Shown: one piece after another, positions 21,244-32,248 of the stretch
Numbering within the stretch: the first letter of the stretch is position 1
How the letters are laid out: the number at the start of each line of letters is the position of its first letter
Source of the DNA: Phytophthora colocasiae
Taxonomy: Eukaryota > Oomycota > Peronosporomycetes > Peronosporales > Peronosporaceae
Length of the DNA stretch: 64,000 nt
Direction: 5' to 3'
Assembly: GCA_018806915.1 (NCBI GenBank)
Contig: JAGKQI010000056.1
Location: forward strand, 1-64,000
The notes under the pieces: model-generated
What the model saw: the letters and a program-made list of their open reading frames with translations, nothing else
What the model was told of the DNA's origin: nothing
Database searches by the model: none
Made by a program: the position numbers and the translations under genes

Positions 21244-22138
21244 CTTGTTGCTCGATCCAGTGGAATTAGTCGTCGGCGCAGTCTGGTCTGTCGGGACCAG
21301 CGATTTTCTTGCTGATCGGGCATCTTGACCTCCAGCTTCGCAGCCACCGATCGTGCATCCTGTTTCTTCATACGCGATTTCAGGAACTTGGCGCCGGAGG
21401 GCCCCAACGACATGCGTTGCAGCCTTCTCGGGCTATCTGAGTCTGGTTCCGAGGTCGCTGACGCGTAGCATGACGACCCAGTCTGATAGCCTGGGTCGGG
21501 CGTCAGTGGGCGTTCGCCGACCAAGACTTTGAGAGAGTTGAATAGATCATGGGTCGCAGATTGAATCGCTTCCAGTTCCAGGTCAAATAGAGAGTTTGGG
21601 TCGAATTCTCCAGCCACTAAACCAGCTTCTTGGAGCAGATCAAGTAGAATCTTCACCACGTTCAGGCGGTCCGAGCTAGTCCGGGGCTTCGACACCGGGC
21701 CGGTGAGGTTACCGATCTGGCGGACTTGTATGATGGTGAGAACGGGATCGTCCGGGTGCTCTTGATCTTCTTTTTTTTGGTCGATCTTGAGGCAACAGTG
21801 GGCTTGGTGAGCAGATTAGGTTTCAGCTTTGCTGATTCCTTATCGCTCGTGTGCGGATCTCGATTCTCGTCGAGATCCGCAATGGCCCTCGACGGGGCCT
21901 GGGGAGGAATTCGAGGTTTTTCTTCGAGATCTGGATTGCGATCCAGGTCTGCCTCGTGCCTGTCAGTAGAGATCCTCCCAGAACTCTGCTGATCTGTGGA
22001 TCTTTCTGTTTTCATCGGTGCCTCCGTCGATCCAACCTTCGTAGGCACTTCTTCCCCTTGTTCTTCTTTAATCTTGACATCTTCTTGGGACTCACGGTGA
22101 TATCCGAAGTCACCAGAAGATCCGGGCACGCGCACCAT
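21204..22138 (-). pseudogene. B1 gag N-terminal region
   Basis: The first ATG lies at the PBS itself (MVRVPGSSG, 22138). The product is charged and disordered (KIKEEQGEEVPTK, DLDENRDPHTSDK, STKKKKIKSTRT), then continues in another frame as EFDPNSLFDLELEAIQSATHDLF (about 21600-21540). B3 carries the homologous sequence at 24780-25010 and 44874-45280. Function is not recognised beyond being the N-terminal part of gag. Confidence 0.65.
22121..22137 (-). promoter_or_regulatory. B1 primer-binding site
   Basis: On the minus strand TGGTGCGCGTGCCCGGA starts one base after the LTR end CCACCACA. B3 has a longer version at 24753-24777. Confidence 0.75.
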
Positions 22139-23538
22139 TGTGGTGGAGCGGATCTGGCCAAAATCTGGTTGAGGTCGATCGCGATCGCCACTTGCGCCCA
22201 GACACCGACTAACGGAGGGGGTCCCCCGATGATCCGTGATCTTGTTGCGTGTAGTGTTCACCTTGTGTACCCGTCGGTAGGCGGGTTACGCTCTTCCAGG
22301 TAACTTCTGAAGATGTCTTGGGACGAGAAGAAAGTCTTGGGTGACGCAGAGGTTTGAGGCGGCGTGGAAGTTCTTCACTCCACCTCGGGGTACTTGATCC
22401 CGGTCGTAGGCGAGTTCTCGAGCCTTGATCCGGGTGCCTGGTTCTTGATCCAGGTCTTCCAATAGTCCAATGGTCGGGATTCAGTCCCTTCCTTTCGTTG
22501 TTTTCCGCTTCCGATAGCGGGGGTCTTGAGGGGGCGAGATTCGACGGGATCCTTAGGCTAAACAACCAATTCCTTCCGATCCGATGTATGCACTTCAAGG
22601 ATAGCTCACTAGATAGGGCAAAGCTGGCTAATATATTATCCAGACTTAACCGCTATACTAGGTCACGTATCCTTACCTTCCTGACGCTTGTAGGGCCAAT
22701 GTAGTTCCCGGTTCCAGGCGTAGCGAAGACACTTGAGTGGTTCAGGGCAAATTCGAGTCTGTTTATGGTTATTCCTATGCCTTCTAATCCCATCCTGATT
22801 TACTATCCTACGATCACATGACACTGGCTACAGAGCTGGGATCCCTAAGCTTGGTTCCCTAACCTGATCTTGAGCCGATCTCGTACTTAACCGAAGCTTG
22901 ATCTCGTACTTAACCGAAGCTTGATCTCGTACTTAACCGAAGCTTGATCTCGCACTTAACCGAAGCTTGATCTCGCACTTAACCGAAGCTTGATCTCGCA
23001 CTTAATTGGGGCTTGATCGCGGCCTGATCCCGCTTGGTAATCCTTCAAAGAATCCGGATCAGGCCACCAGAAGAGTCTGCGTCGCGCCTGGGGCTGAGCT
23101 TGATCCGGAGCTGATCTCGTACCTAAACGGGAGAAGATCACGCAGTGATCCTGCGTGATCCTGCTTCGTTGCCGCCCGGGGAAGTAGGATCATCATGTTA
23201 GAGGCTTCGAGGCGCCGGGGTAAGCCGATCGTGTTCACTTGGGACCCCGTCATCGTTGATCGCGCGAGAACATCCTTGATTTCCCCATTCTTCCTCCGGC
23301 AGGATTCGGATCACCCACGAACACCACGGCAGGGTTCGGATCACCCACGAACACCGCTCCACCTGCTTCTTCGCCGGTGTCTCCGTTGCCTGTTCCCGGC
23401 GGGACCCATCGTACCTTCGTCTGATTCGACCCAGATCTGGCGATCACAGGTCCCCCCTGTCGCTCGTTCCGACTCTATTCGGGTTCGTGGCTGACATCGC
23501 CTCTCCGGGAAATTTTTTTTTTCGTCCGCTTCACCACA
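22139..23538 (-). repeat. B1 5' LTR
   Basis: 1400 bp with ends TGTGGTGGAGCGGA and TCCGCTTCACCACA as displayed. It includes the 23-bp repeat array (22875-23010) and a two-copy 30-bp repeat (GGCAGGATTCGGATCACCCA unit, 23298-23357). It is flanked outside by GTAT (23539-23542). Confidence 0.9.
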
Positions 23539-24751
23539 GTATGATGGGTCCTGCCGGGGAACAGCAGAGACACCGGCGGAAGATCAAGTGGAGCGATGTT
23601 CGTCGGTGATCCGAGTTCTACCGGAGTAAGAATGGGGAGATCAAGGGTGTTCTCGCGCGGTCGGCGATGGCGGGGTCCCAAGTGAGCACGGCCTTGGCTT
23701 CCCGTTCACCCCGGCGTCCTGGAGCCTTCTAACGACATGATCCTGATTCTCCAGGCGGCGACGGAGCGGGATCACGTAGTGGTCCTCTCCCGTTTAAGTA
23801 CTAGATCAGCTCCGGATCAAGCTCAGTCCCAGGCCCGACGCAGACTTCTCTGGTGACCTGACCCTAATTCTCCGGACGACTACCAAGCGGGATCTGGCAG
23901 CTATCATCTCCCCTACTAAGTGCGAGATCAAGCTTCGGCTAAGTACGAGATCAAGCTTCGGTTAAGTACGAAATCGACTCACGTTCAGGGTTGGAGCTAA
24001 TCTAGATCAGATATGCAGCCAGTGTCATGTGATCGTAGGATAGTAAATCAGGATGAGATTAGTAGGCATAGGAATAACCATAAACAGAATCGAATTTGCC
24101 CGGGAACTACATTAGCCCTACGAAAGTCAGGAAGGTAAGGATACGTGGCCTAGTATAGCGGTTAAGTCTGGATAATATATTGGCCAACTTTGCCCTATCT
24201 AGTGAATTATCCTTTAAGTGCATACATAGGATCGGAAGGAATTGACGGTCCCGTCAAATCTCGCCCCCTCAAGACCCCCGCTAAAGGAAGCGGCAAGCAA
24301 CGGAAAGGAAGGGACCGAATCCCGAACACTGGACTATTGGAAGACCTGGATCGAGAACCAGGCGCCCGGATCAAGGCTCAAGAACTCGCCAACGACCGAG
24401 ATCAAGGCTCAAGAACTCGCCTACGACCGGGACCAAGGCTCAAGAACTCGCCTACGACCGGGATCAAGGCTCAAGAACTCGCCTACGACCGGGATCAAGT
24501 ACCCTGAGGTGGAGTGAAGAACTTCCACGCTATCACACACCCCTGTGTCACCCAAGACATTCTTTTTGTCTCAAGACATCTTCAGAAGTCACCTGGAAGA
24601 GCGTAACCCGCCTACCGACGGGTACACAAGGTGAAATACACACAGCTAGATCACGGATCATCGGGGGACCCCCTCTGTTAGTCGGTGTCTGGGCGCAAGT
24701 GGTATTCGCGATCGGCCTCAACCAGATTTTGGCCAGATCCGCTCCACCACA
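23539..24751 (+). repeat. B3 5' LTR, second part
   Basis: The same B-family LTR in inverted orientation to B1's, resuming after the B1 insertion and ending CTCCACCACA at 24751. Four near-copies of AAGGCTCAAGAACTCGCCTA (about 24370-24497) are expanded compared with one copy in B1's LTR (near 10140). Confidence 0.8.
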
Positions 24752-24752
24752 A

Positions 24753-24777
24753 TGGTGCGCGTACCCCGGATTCAAAT
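24753..24777 (+). promoter_or_regulatory. B3 primer-binding site, extended
   Basis: One base after the LTR comes TGG, T, a 7-base block GCGCGTA, a 5-base block CCCCG, and GATTCAAAT. This spacing equals the complement of a tRNA 3' end: CCA, discriminator, acceptor arm, T stem and T loop. The tRNA would begin GCGCGTA; I cannot name it without a tRNA set. Confidence 0.7.
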
Positions 24778-24779
24778 GG

Positions 24780-25010
24780 AGGATACCACCGTGAGTCACA
24801 AGAAGATGTCAAGGTGAAGAAGTGCCTACGAAAGTTGGATCGACGATGAAAACAGAAAGATCCACAGATCAGCAGAGTTCTTAGAGGATCTCTACTGACA
24901 GGCACGAGGCAGACCTGGATCGCAATCCAGATCTTAAAGGAAAACCTCGAATTCCTCCCAAGGCCCCTTCGAGAACCACCACGGATCTCGATGAGAATCA
25001 AGATCCGCAC
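24780..25010 (+). pseudogene. B3 gag N-terminal fragment
   Basis: Matches the B1 sequence 22110-21850 on the opposite strand, including DLDENQDPH at the end. The match stops at about 25010, where the following bases match B only when read on the other strand. Confidence 0.7.
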
Positions 25011-25162
25011 TCGGGGCAAGGAAGCGCCGATAATAATGAAGAGGCGTCGGCAGGCACAAGATCATCGTCTACCTGTAATAGGCCTGGGTTGATCATATCT
25101 TTTAGCTCTGAGTCTGGAGCTTTTAATTTCGTCCGAGTGCTTTTGGTCTTCTTTTTCTTGGT
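25011..25162 (-). other. Inverted piece of B3, left part
   Basis: Read on the minus strand this encodes TKKKKTKSTRTKLKAPDSE, matching STKKKKIKSTRT in B1. It is therefore flipped relative to the rest of B3. Its partner, with SAKLKPNLLTK, is at 44817-44873 on the far side of the Copia array. Confidence 0.7.
25158..25162. repeat. Target-site duplication TTGGT, left
   Basis: TTGGT directly precedes the first Copia LTR and recurs directly after the last one (44812-44816). B1's uninterrupted version has TTGGT once, followed by CGATCTTGA. Confidence 0.9.
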
Positions 25163-25444
25163 TGTTGCAGGTGATCCAATACGATCCCGCAATGATTACG
25201 GTAAGATGTTTACGCCACCGATGATTAGACGAGTAGGATGATTGGACGAGTACAGAATGTTGGTGATTGGATGCACCAAATGATTGGATGCAGACCAGGT
25301 AGAGAAAACAGTGTAAGCTCATATCAATCAATCACTTCTGAATTTCCATTCTACCCCTCAAGTGACTTCCCTCGCCTCGGCCTCCTCGCCTCAAGCTTCG
25401 GCAGTCCTCCCCTCGCAAGACAACCTCTACCACGACCTTCTTCA
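25163..25444 (+). repeat. Copia LTR 1 (outer element, 5')
   Basis: 282 bp, TGTTGCAGG to CCTTCTTCA. It carries the variant GAATGTTGG. The segment TCACTTCTGAATTTCCATTC (25336-25355) resembles the oomycete initiator plus flanking element and may be the transcription start; this is tentative. Confidence 0.9.
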
Positions 25445-25459
25445 GGTTATGAGCCCAAG
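25445..25459 (+). promoter_or_regulatory. Copia primer-binding site, internal tRNA-iMet type
   Basis: GGTTATGAGCCCAAG follows the LTR directly. Its complement contains GGGCTCATAACC, the anticodon arm of an initiator tRNA-Met. Drosophila copia and yeast Ty5 are known to prime on this internal site with a cut tRNA. Inner element: 27943-27957. Confidence 0.8.
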
Positions 25460-25463
25460 TACC

Positions 25464-26520
25464 ATGTCATCTGTCCAAGATACCAAGATCTCCATCGACA
25501 AGTTCAACGGCGAGAACTACGCCACGTGGAACCGTTACATGCGTGGCGTGTTCCTGACCAAGTCGGTGTGGAATGTGGTGAACCGCGAGACGACGCCTAC
25601 GTTCACGGACTCCAGGGCCAAGGACGAGTATGTCAAGTCGAGCAACGTCGCCTTCGGTCTGATGCTCCTCCACATGGACGCGGACTACCATCATGTTGTC
25701 GACGACTACGAGGAAGCCTGGGTCGCGTGGGCGCGCTTGCGTACCCTTTACGGTGGATCGCAGAAGGCTGGACGCATATATCTCAAGCGTCAGCTCTTCA
25801 GCATGGAGATGGCAGAAGGCGAAAACATCCTTCACCATTGCAACGAAGTCCTCAACATCAGCGCGAAGCTTAGCAGTATCGGCGCCAAGATGGAGGACGA
25901 GGATGTGGCGATCTGCTTGCTGCGCAGTCTGCCCAAGAGCTACGAGAACGTCGTACTCAACATGGAGATGAGCAATGCAGAGCTGCGGACGCAAGATGTA
26001 GTGAAGGTGCTCACGAATGAGCATATCAAGCGACAAGGCGAGAAGACTGCGGCGGTGAAAATCGAGGAAGCAGCGAAGGCCTTCAACGCCGAGCGTCAAA
26101 CTCGCCGGTGTGACTACTGCGGAAAATTGGGGCACGTTATCGACAAGTGCTGGACCAAGCAGAAAGAAGAAAATCGAGGAGCACGACGCGGCCGAGGTGG
26201 TCGCGGTGCCAGCAACGTTGAGTGGTGCGACGACGATGACGACTACATCGCATTTGCAGTCTCCATGTCGACAGCGTGTGGAATGTCGTCGGGCAAGAAG
26301 TTTCAAGGCTCATGGGCGATCGACAGTGGTGCAACCCACCACATTTGCAACGACAAGTCCAAGTTCATCGACATCAACTTGCGCGACGAAGGCGAACTCA
26401 CAGTTGCCAACGGTCAAACGGCCAAGATTTTGGGAGTTGGTACCGTTGTGCAACAAATGATTCTGCCTCCAACCGAGAGTGTGCGCGACGTCCGAATCGA
26501 AGATGCTCTCACGCGCCGAG
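25464..26520 (+). pseudogene. Outer Copia gag and protease
   Basis: Open frame from [19 protein letters not shown] (start at 25464, or 25449 inside the PBS) to the protease. Gag holds the UBN2-like helical region ([45 protein letters not shown]) and a CCHC knuckle [14 protein letters not shown] (26110-26151). The protease active site is [12 protein letters not shown] (26314-26349). A missing base near 26508 shifts the frame before integrase. Confidence 0.9.
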
Positions 26521-27661
26521 TATGAACAAGAACCTGCTATCTGTGCCTCAGATCAACCGAAGTGGAGACTTCAAGGTGGTGTTTGACGGCTCCGAGATGC
26601 ACATTGCGCGCAAGTCGTCGAAGAAGATCGTTGCTTCCGCAGACCTGATCGACGGACTCTACTGGCTACGAGTACCAAAGGGTTCTGCCAATTCGACGAC
26701 TACGGTCTCGATCAACAGTGTCGATCTTCATGCGCGGATGGGTCATGCTCCGAACGACGTGCTACGGAAGATGGTTTCGAGCGGCATGGTGACGGGCGCA
26801 AAAATGCCGACCTCGTCAAAGAACTCAAGCGGATGCCGCGGGTGTCAGCAAGGGAAGATGGTCCAAAAACCCTTTCCGAGTAACCCGGACAAGCCCAAGT
26901 ACAAGCCATTCGAGTTCCTGCACTTCGACCTTTGGCCCCATGGAGAAAGAGTCGCTTGGTGGCAGCAAGTATCTACTGCTGATCACTGACGAAGCCAGCG
27001 GCTGCATGACGGGATTCTGTTTGCGCGCCAAGTCGGAGAGTGAAGACTGTCTGCGCAAGTTCATCGCTAAAGTGGAGCGCCAATTCGATGCCAGGGTCAA
27101 GTTCGTGCGTCATGACGGTGCCAAGGAGTTCGCGACCAACTCGCTCAAGGCCTTTTACGACAATCATGGCATTGAAGTCCAGCCGACGGTTCGATATGCG
27201 CATCAGACGAATGCTACTGCGGAACGCGCCAACCGGACGATTGTGACTATCGGGCGCAGCATGCTTCACTTCGCACGTTTGGACAAGACGTTCTGGGCGG
27301 AAGCGGCGATGACGGCAATTTACATCAAGAATCGACTGCCGTCACCCAAGGTCCCAGGGAAGACGCCGTTTGAGATTGTGTACAAGAGGAAGCCCAACGT
27401 GAAGCACATGCGCGTTTTCGGGTGCAAGGCCTACGTCCTGACGCCGAAGGAGAAGCGACTCAAGTGGGACCCCAAGGCTCGTGAAGGAATTTTCATGGGC
27501 TATGAAGAGCGTTCGAAGGCGTATCGCGTTTATGACATCGAGGCGGGCCAGGTAGTGATTTCTCGCGATGTCACTTTCGACGAATCGACCTTCGACGACG
27601 CCAATGTTGTTGTGGATGATGATGAAGATGTCGAAGATGCTGCGGATATCCTTGAAGACCT
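26521..27661 (+). pseudogene. Outer Copia integrase, cut by inner element
   Basis: The zinc domain is [14 protein letters not shown] (26730-26860). The core has FDL (with two bases missing just after, near 26934), RHDGAKEF (27109-27132) and ATAERANRT (27212-27238). The sequence stops at ILEDL, position 27661, exactly where the inner LTR begins. The remainder of this element resumes at 32249. Confidence 0.88.
27657..27661. repeat. Target-site duplication GACCT, left
   Basis: GACCT before the inner element recurs at 32249-32253 straight after its 3' LTR. The inner element's own uninterrupted sequence has GACCTCGAG once at this point (30163-30171). Confidence 0.9.
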
Positions 27662-27942
27662 TGTTGCAGGTGATCCAATACGATCCCGCAATGATTACGG
27701 TAAGATGTTTACGCCACCGATGATTAGACGAGTAGGATGATTGGACGAGTACAGAATGTTGGTGATTGGATGCACCAAATGATTGGATGCAGACCAGGTA
27801 GAGAAAACAGTGTAAGCTCATATCAATCAATCACTTCTGAATTTCCATTCTACCCCTCAAGTGACTTCCCTCGCCTCGGCCTCCTCGCCCCAAGCTTCGG
27901 CAGTGGTCCCTCGCAAGACAACCTCTACCACGACCTTCTTCA
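27662..27942 (+). repeat. Copia LTR 2 (inner element, 5')
   Basis: 281 bp with the GAATGTTGG variant, as in LTR 1 and LTR 9. It differs from them at CAGTGGTCCCTCG. Confidence 0.9.
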
Positions 27943-27961
27943 GGTTATGAGCCCAAGTACC

Positions 27962-28680
27962 ATGTCATCTGTCCAAGATACCAAGATCTCCATCGACAAG
28001 TTCAACTTGGCGAGAACTACGCCACGTGGAACCGTTACATGCGTGGCGTGTTCTAATGACCAAGTCGGTGTGGAATGTGGTGAACCGCGAGACGACGCCT
28101 ACGTTCACGGACTCCAGGGCCAAGGACGAGTATGTCAAGTCGAGCAGCGTCGCCTTCGGTCTGATGCTCCTCCACATGGACGCGGACTACCATCATGTTG
28201 TCGACGACTACGAGGAAGCCTGGGTCGCGTGGGCGCGCTTGCGTACCCTTTACGGTGGATCGCAGAAGGCTGGACGCATATATCTCAAGCGTCAGCTCTT
28301 CAGCATGGAGATGGCAGAAGGCGGAAACATCCTTCACCATTGCAACGAAGTCCTCAACATCAGCGCGAAGCTTAGCAGTATCGGCGCCAAGATGGAGGAC
28401 GAGGATGTGGCGATCTGCTTGCTGCGCAGTCTGCCCAAGAGCTACGAGAACGTCGTACTCAACATGGAGATGAGCAATGCAGAGCTGCGGACGCAAGATG
28501 TAGTGAAGGTGCTCACGAATGAGCATATCAAGCGACAAGGCGAGAAGACTGCGGCGGTGAAAATCGAGGAAGCAGCGAAGGCCTTCAACGCCGAGCGTCA
28601 AACTCGCCGGTGTGACTACTGCGGAAAATTGGGGCACGTTATCGACGAAGTGCTGGACCAAGCAGAAAGAAGAAAATCGA
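27962..28680 (+). pseudogene. Inner Copia gag
   Basis: Same protein as the outer gag. Two 2-base insertions (near 28008 and 28054) and one extra base in the zinc knuckle (near 28647) break the frame. The main open part is 28059-28680. Confidence 0.85.
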
Positions 28681-29877
28681 GGAGCACGACGCGGCCGAGG
28701 TGGTCGCGGTGCCAGCAACGTTGAGTGGTGCGACGACGATGACGACTACATCGCATTTGCAGTCTCCATGTCGACAGCGTGTGGAATGTCGTCAGGCAAG
28801 AAGTTTCAAGGCTCATGGGCGATCGACAGTGGTGCAACCCACCACATTTGCAACGACAAGTCCAAGTTCATCGACATCAACTTGCGCGACGAAGGCGAAC
28901 TCACAGTTGCCAACGGTCAAACGGCCAAGATTTTGGGAGTTGGTACCGTTGTGCAACAAGTGATTCTGCCCAACCGGAGTGTGCGCGACGTCCGAATCGA
29001 AGATGCTCTCTACGTGCCGAGTATGAACAAGAACCTGCTATCTGTGCCTCAGATCAACCGAAGTGGAGACTTCAAGGTGGTGTTTGACGGCTCCGAGATG
29101 CACATTGCGCGCAAGTCGTCGAAGAAGATCGTTGCTTCCGCAGACCTGATCGACGGACTCTACTGGCTACGAGTACCAAAGGGTTCTGCCAATTCGACGA
29201 CTACGGTCTCGATCAACAGTGTCGATCTTCATGCGCGGATGGGTCATGCTCCGAACGACGTGCTACGGAAGATGGTTTCGAGCGGCATGGTGACGGGCGC
29301 AAAAATGCCGACCTCGTCAAAGAACTCAAGCGGATGCCGCGGGTGTCAGCAAGGGAAGATGGTCCAAAAACCCTTTCCGAGTAACCCGGACAAGCCCAAG
29401 TACAAGCCATTCGAGTTCCTGCACTTCGACCTTTGTGGCCCCATGGAGAAAGAGTCGCTTGGTGGCAGCAAGTATCTACTGCTGATCACTGACGAAGCCA
29501 GCGGCTGCATGACGGGATTCTGTTTGCGCGCCAAGTCGGAGAGTGAAGACTGTCTGCGCAAGTTCATCGCTAAAGTGGAGCGCCAATTCGATGCCAGGGT
29601 CAAGTTCGTGCGTCATGACGGTGCCAAGGAGTTCGCGACCAACTCGCTCAAGGCCTTTTACGACAATCATGGCATTGAAGTCCAGCCGACGGTTCGATAT
29701 GCGCATCAGACGAATGCTACTGCGGAACGCGCCAACCGGACGATTGTGACTATCGGGCGCAGCATGCTTCACTTCGCACGTTTGGACAAGACGTTTTGGG
29801 CGGAAGCGGCGATGACGGCAATTTACATCAAGAATCGACTGCCGTCACCCAAGGTCCCAGGGAAGACGCCGTTTTGA
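28612..29877 (+). CDS. Inner Copia protease and integrase
   Basis: A 421-residue open stretch holding, in order, the end of gag, protease [12 protein letters not shown] (about residue 70), [13 protein letters not shown], the integrase zinc domain HARMGH...CRGCQQGK and the core with [15 protein letters not shown] and ATAERANRT. It ends at a one-base insertion in the GKTPF motif (29872). PR-IN-RT-RH order identifies Ty1/Copia. Confidence 0.9.
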   Translation: MTTAENWGTLSTKCWTKQKEENRGARRGRGGRGASNVEWCDDDDDYIAFAVSMSTACGMSSGKKFQGSWAIDSGATHHICNDKSKFIDINLRDEGELTVANGQTAKILGVGTVVQQVILPNRSVRDVRIEDALYVPSMNKNLLSVPQINRSGDFKVVFDGSEMHIARKSSKKIVASADLIDGLYWLRVPKGSANSTTTVSINSVDLHARMGHAPNDVLRKMVSSGMVTGAKMPTSSKNSSGCRGCQQGKMVQKPFPSNPDKPKYKPFEFLHFDLCGPMEKESLGGSKYLLLITDEASGCMTGFCLRAKSESEDCLRKFIAKVERQFDARVKFVRHDGAKEFATNSLKAFYDNHGIEVQPTVRYAHQTNATAERANRTIVTIGRSMLHFARLDKTFWAEAAMTAIYIKNRLPSPKVPGKTPF

Positions 29878-31959
29878 GATTGTGTACAAGAGGAAGCCCA
29901 ACGTGAAGCACATGCGCGTTTTCGGGTGCAAGGCCTACGTCCTGACGCCGAAGGAGAAGCGACTCAGAGTGGGACCCCAAGGCTCGTGAAGGAATTTTCA
30001 TGGGCTATGAAGAGCGTTCGAAGGCGTATCGCGTTTATGACATCGAGGCGGGCCAGGTAGTGATTTCTCGCGATGTCACTTTCGACGAATCGACCTTCGA
30101 CGACGCCAATGTTGTTGTGGATGATGATGAAGATGTCGAAGATGCTGCGGATATCCTTGAAGACCTCGAGATTTCGAACGACCATGGAACGCGTGAATTC
30201 AAGCAGGCGGGGAAACGCAAGGCTCGTTCTAATGCTGAGGATCGTGAACATGTTCGTCGACCGCGTCGCAGCGCTGGATTAGAAGAAGCAAGCGCTCCGG
30301 ACTCTGACCATCAAGAAGCCAAATCTGAAGACAATGATGATGATGACTCGATTCAGCCGATGTACTGGCGTGCGAGTGCCAATGCAGTGGAGACGAGTGA
30401 CAGCGCCGAGCCGAAGACGTTCCAAAGATGCTGTGAGCGGCGAAGACCAAGTCCACTGGCGGAAGGCGATCCGAGCAGAACTCAAGAGTCGATGCGACTT
30501 CGTGGAGTGTTTCGTGGCGCCAAATTACCGAACAACCAACGCGCGGTCGGAACCAAGTGGGTGTTCAAGATCAAGCGTAAAGCCGACGGGTCCATCGAGA
30601 AGTACAAGGCTCGACTCGTCGCGAAAGGATTTGTGCAGAAGTATGGCATCGACTACACCGAGACGTTTTCGCCGGTGGTCAAGTACGTCACGCTGCGAAT
30701 GATCATCGCTGTGGCCAAGTTCTTCAATTGGCCCCTCGACCAACTTGATGTTGTCACGGCGTTCCTGTACGGCTTGATGAAGGAGAAGGTGTTCTGCAGT
30801 GTTCCAGAAGGCGTGGAACTTGATGACGGCTACGACTGCGTGGAACTGCTCAAGGCGATCTACGGTCTCAAGCAAGCTTCTCGAGTGTGGAATGAGACTT
30901 TTGACGAGTATGTGCGCTCCATCGGATTTCGCGTTTCGAGCTACGATCCGTGCCTCTACATCAAGATTGTCGATGGTGACTGCGTTCTGATGCTGGTGTA
31001 CGTCGACGATGTTTTGGTGACCGGAAGCTCTTCGACGATCATTGCTGAAGTCAAGAAACAGCTCAAGGCACGATTCGAGATGACCGACAGCGGCAAATGT
31101 TCCTTCATTCTGGGGATTGAGGTGATCGACAATGCGGATGGCAGTGTCACATTGAGTCAAGCTCGCTACATCAACGACATCCTGGAGCGCTTTGGCATGC
31201 AGAACTGCAAACCTGCTGCCAGTCCAGTCGACCTCAGCATGAAGCTCGTTGCCGGTGACGTCTCGACCAAGTTGGATGCGCCGTTCCGCGAAGCTGTCGG
31301 TGCTCTCATGCACTTGATGACGTCGACTCGCCCGGACATTGCTTTTGCAGTTGGTTACGTTTCGCGCTTCATGGAGAATCCTCAAGTCGAGCACTGGATT
31401 GCAGTCAAGCGCATCTTCCGTTACCTCCAGGGCACCAAGTCGCATGGACTCCGTTTTTCGCCGACCAAGGAATCGACTTTCGTGGCTATTCGGATGCAGA
31501 CTGGGCTGGTGACCACAGTGACCGCAAGTCGACTTCAGGCTACCTGTTTCAAGTTCTTGGCGGACCTGTGTCGTGGGGATCAAGAAGCAATCGAGTGTGT
31601 CTCTTTCCACGAGTGAAGCCGAGTACATTGCACTCAATCTGGCAATCCAAGAAGGCAAGTGGGTGCACAAGCTTCTGTGTGAGATCCTTGACGCTGCAGG
31701 CGAAGACATCCCGGATCTGAAGATTTTCGAAGACAATCAGTCGTGCATCAAGATGACGAAGAACCCTGTGAACCATGGCCGCGCGAAGCACATCGACATC
31801 AAGTACCACCACATCCGTGATGAAGTCAAGCGCGGTGAAGTGATCGTCGAGTACTGCGAGACCACGACCATGCTGGCCGACATCTTGACCAAGGGACTCG
31901 GCGGACCTCGTCACAAGGACTTAACGACGGCTCTTGGCGTTCAAGCGTGTTCGCATTGA
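29878..31959 (+). pseudogene. Inner Copia integrase end, RT and RNase H
   Basis: After IVYKRKPNVKHMRVFGCKAYV the acidic linker leads to [43 protein letters not shown], the VYVDDVLVTG active site (30999-31028) and LTRPDIAFAVGYVSRFM-type connection. RNase H has DADWAG..KSTSGYLF, STSEAEYIAL, EDNQSCIKM and KHIDIKYHHIRD, ending in ACSH at 31959. Small indels occur near 29967, 30425, 30489, 31470 and 31577. Confidence 0.88.
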
Positions 31960-31966
31960 GAGGGGC
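31954..31966 (+). promoter_or_regulatory. Copia polypurine tract
   Basis: The stop codon lies in ATTGAGAGGGGC, which directly abuts the LTR start TGTTGCAGG. The same junction precedes LTRs 4 to 9. Confidence 0.8.
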
Positions 31967-32248
31967 TGTTGCAGGTGATCCAATACGATCCCGCAATGAT
32001 TACGGTAAGATGTTTACGCCACCGATGATTAGACGAGTAGGATGATTGGACGAGTACAGAATGATGGTGATTGGATGCACCAAATGATTGGATGCAGACC
32101 AGGTAGAGAAAACAGTGTAAGCTCATATCAATCAATCACTTCTGAATTTCCATTCTACCCCTCAAGTGACTTCCCTCGCCTCGGCCTCCTCGCCCCAAGC
32201 TTCGGCAGTCCTCCCCTCGCAAGACAACCTCTACCACGACCTTCTTCA
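31967..32248 (+). repeat. Copia LTR 3 (inner element, 3')
   Basis: 282 bp, carrying GAATGATGG where LTRs 1, 2 and 9 have GAATGTTGG. LTRs 4 to 8 share this A variant. Confidence 0.9.

Larger units (their letters stand above)
9868..23538 (-). mobile_element. Gypsy-B copy B1, complete with both LTRs and antisense gene
   Basis: A 13.7-kb element on the minus strand with LTRs at 22139-23538 (5') and 9868-11260 (3'), flanked by GTAT on both sides. On the minus strand the order is PBS, gag, protease, acidic spacer, RT, RNase H, second RNase H, integrase with chromodomain. An antisense gene follows on the plus strand (11364-14151) between pol and the 3' LTR. Most frames carry small indels, and about 175 bp at the start of RT are missing compared with B2, so this copy is not autonomous. 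Confidence 0.88.

Noticed and set aside
30525..31736. Long minus-strand open frames (about 330 to 400 residues) opposite Copia RT-RNase H
   Set aside because: They recur in every module only because the sense gene does, are broken by the same indels, and read as low-complexity mixtures with no domain. They are shadows of the sense frame.
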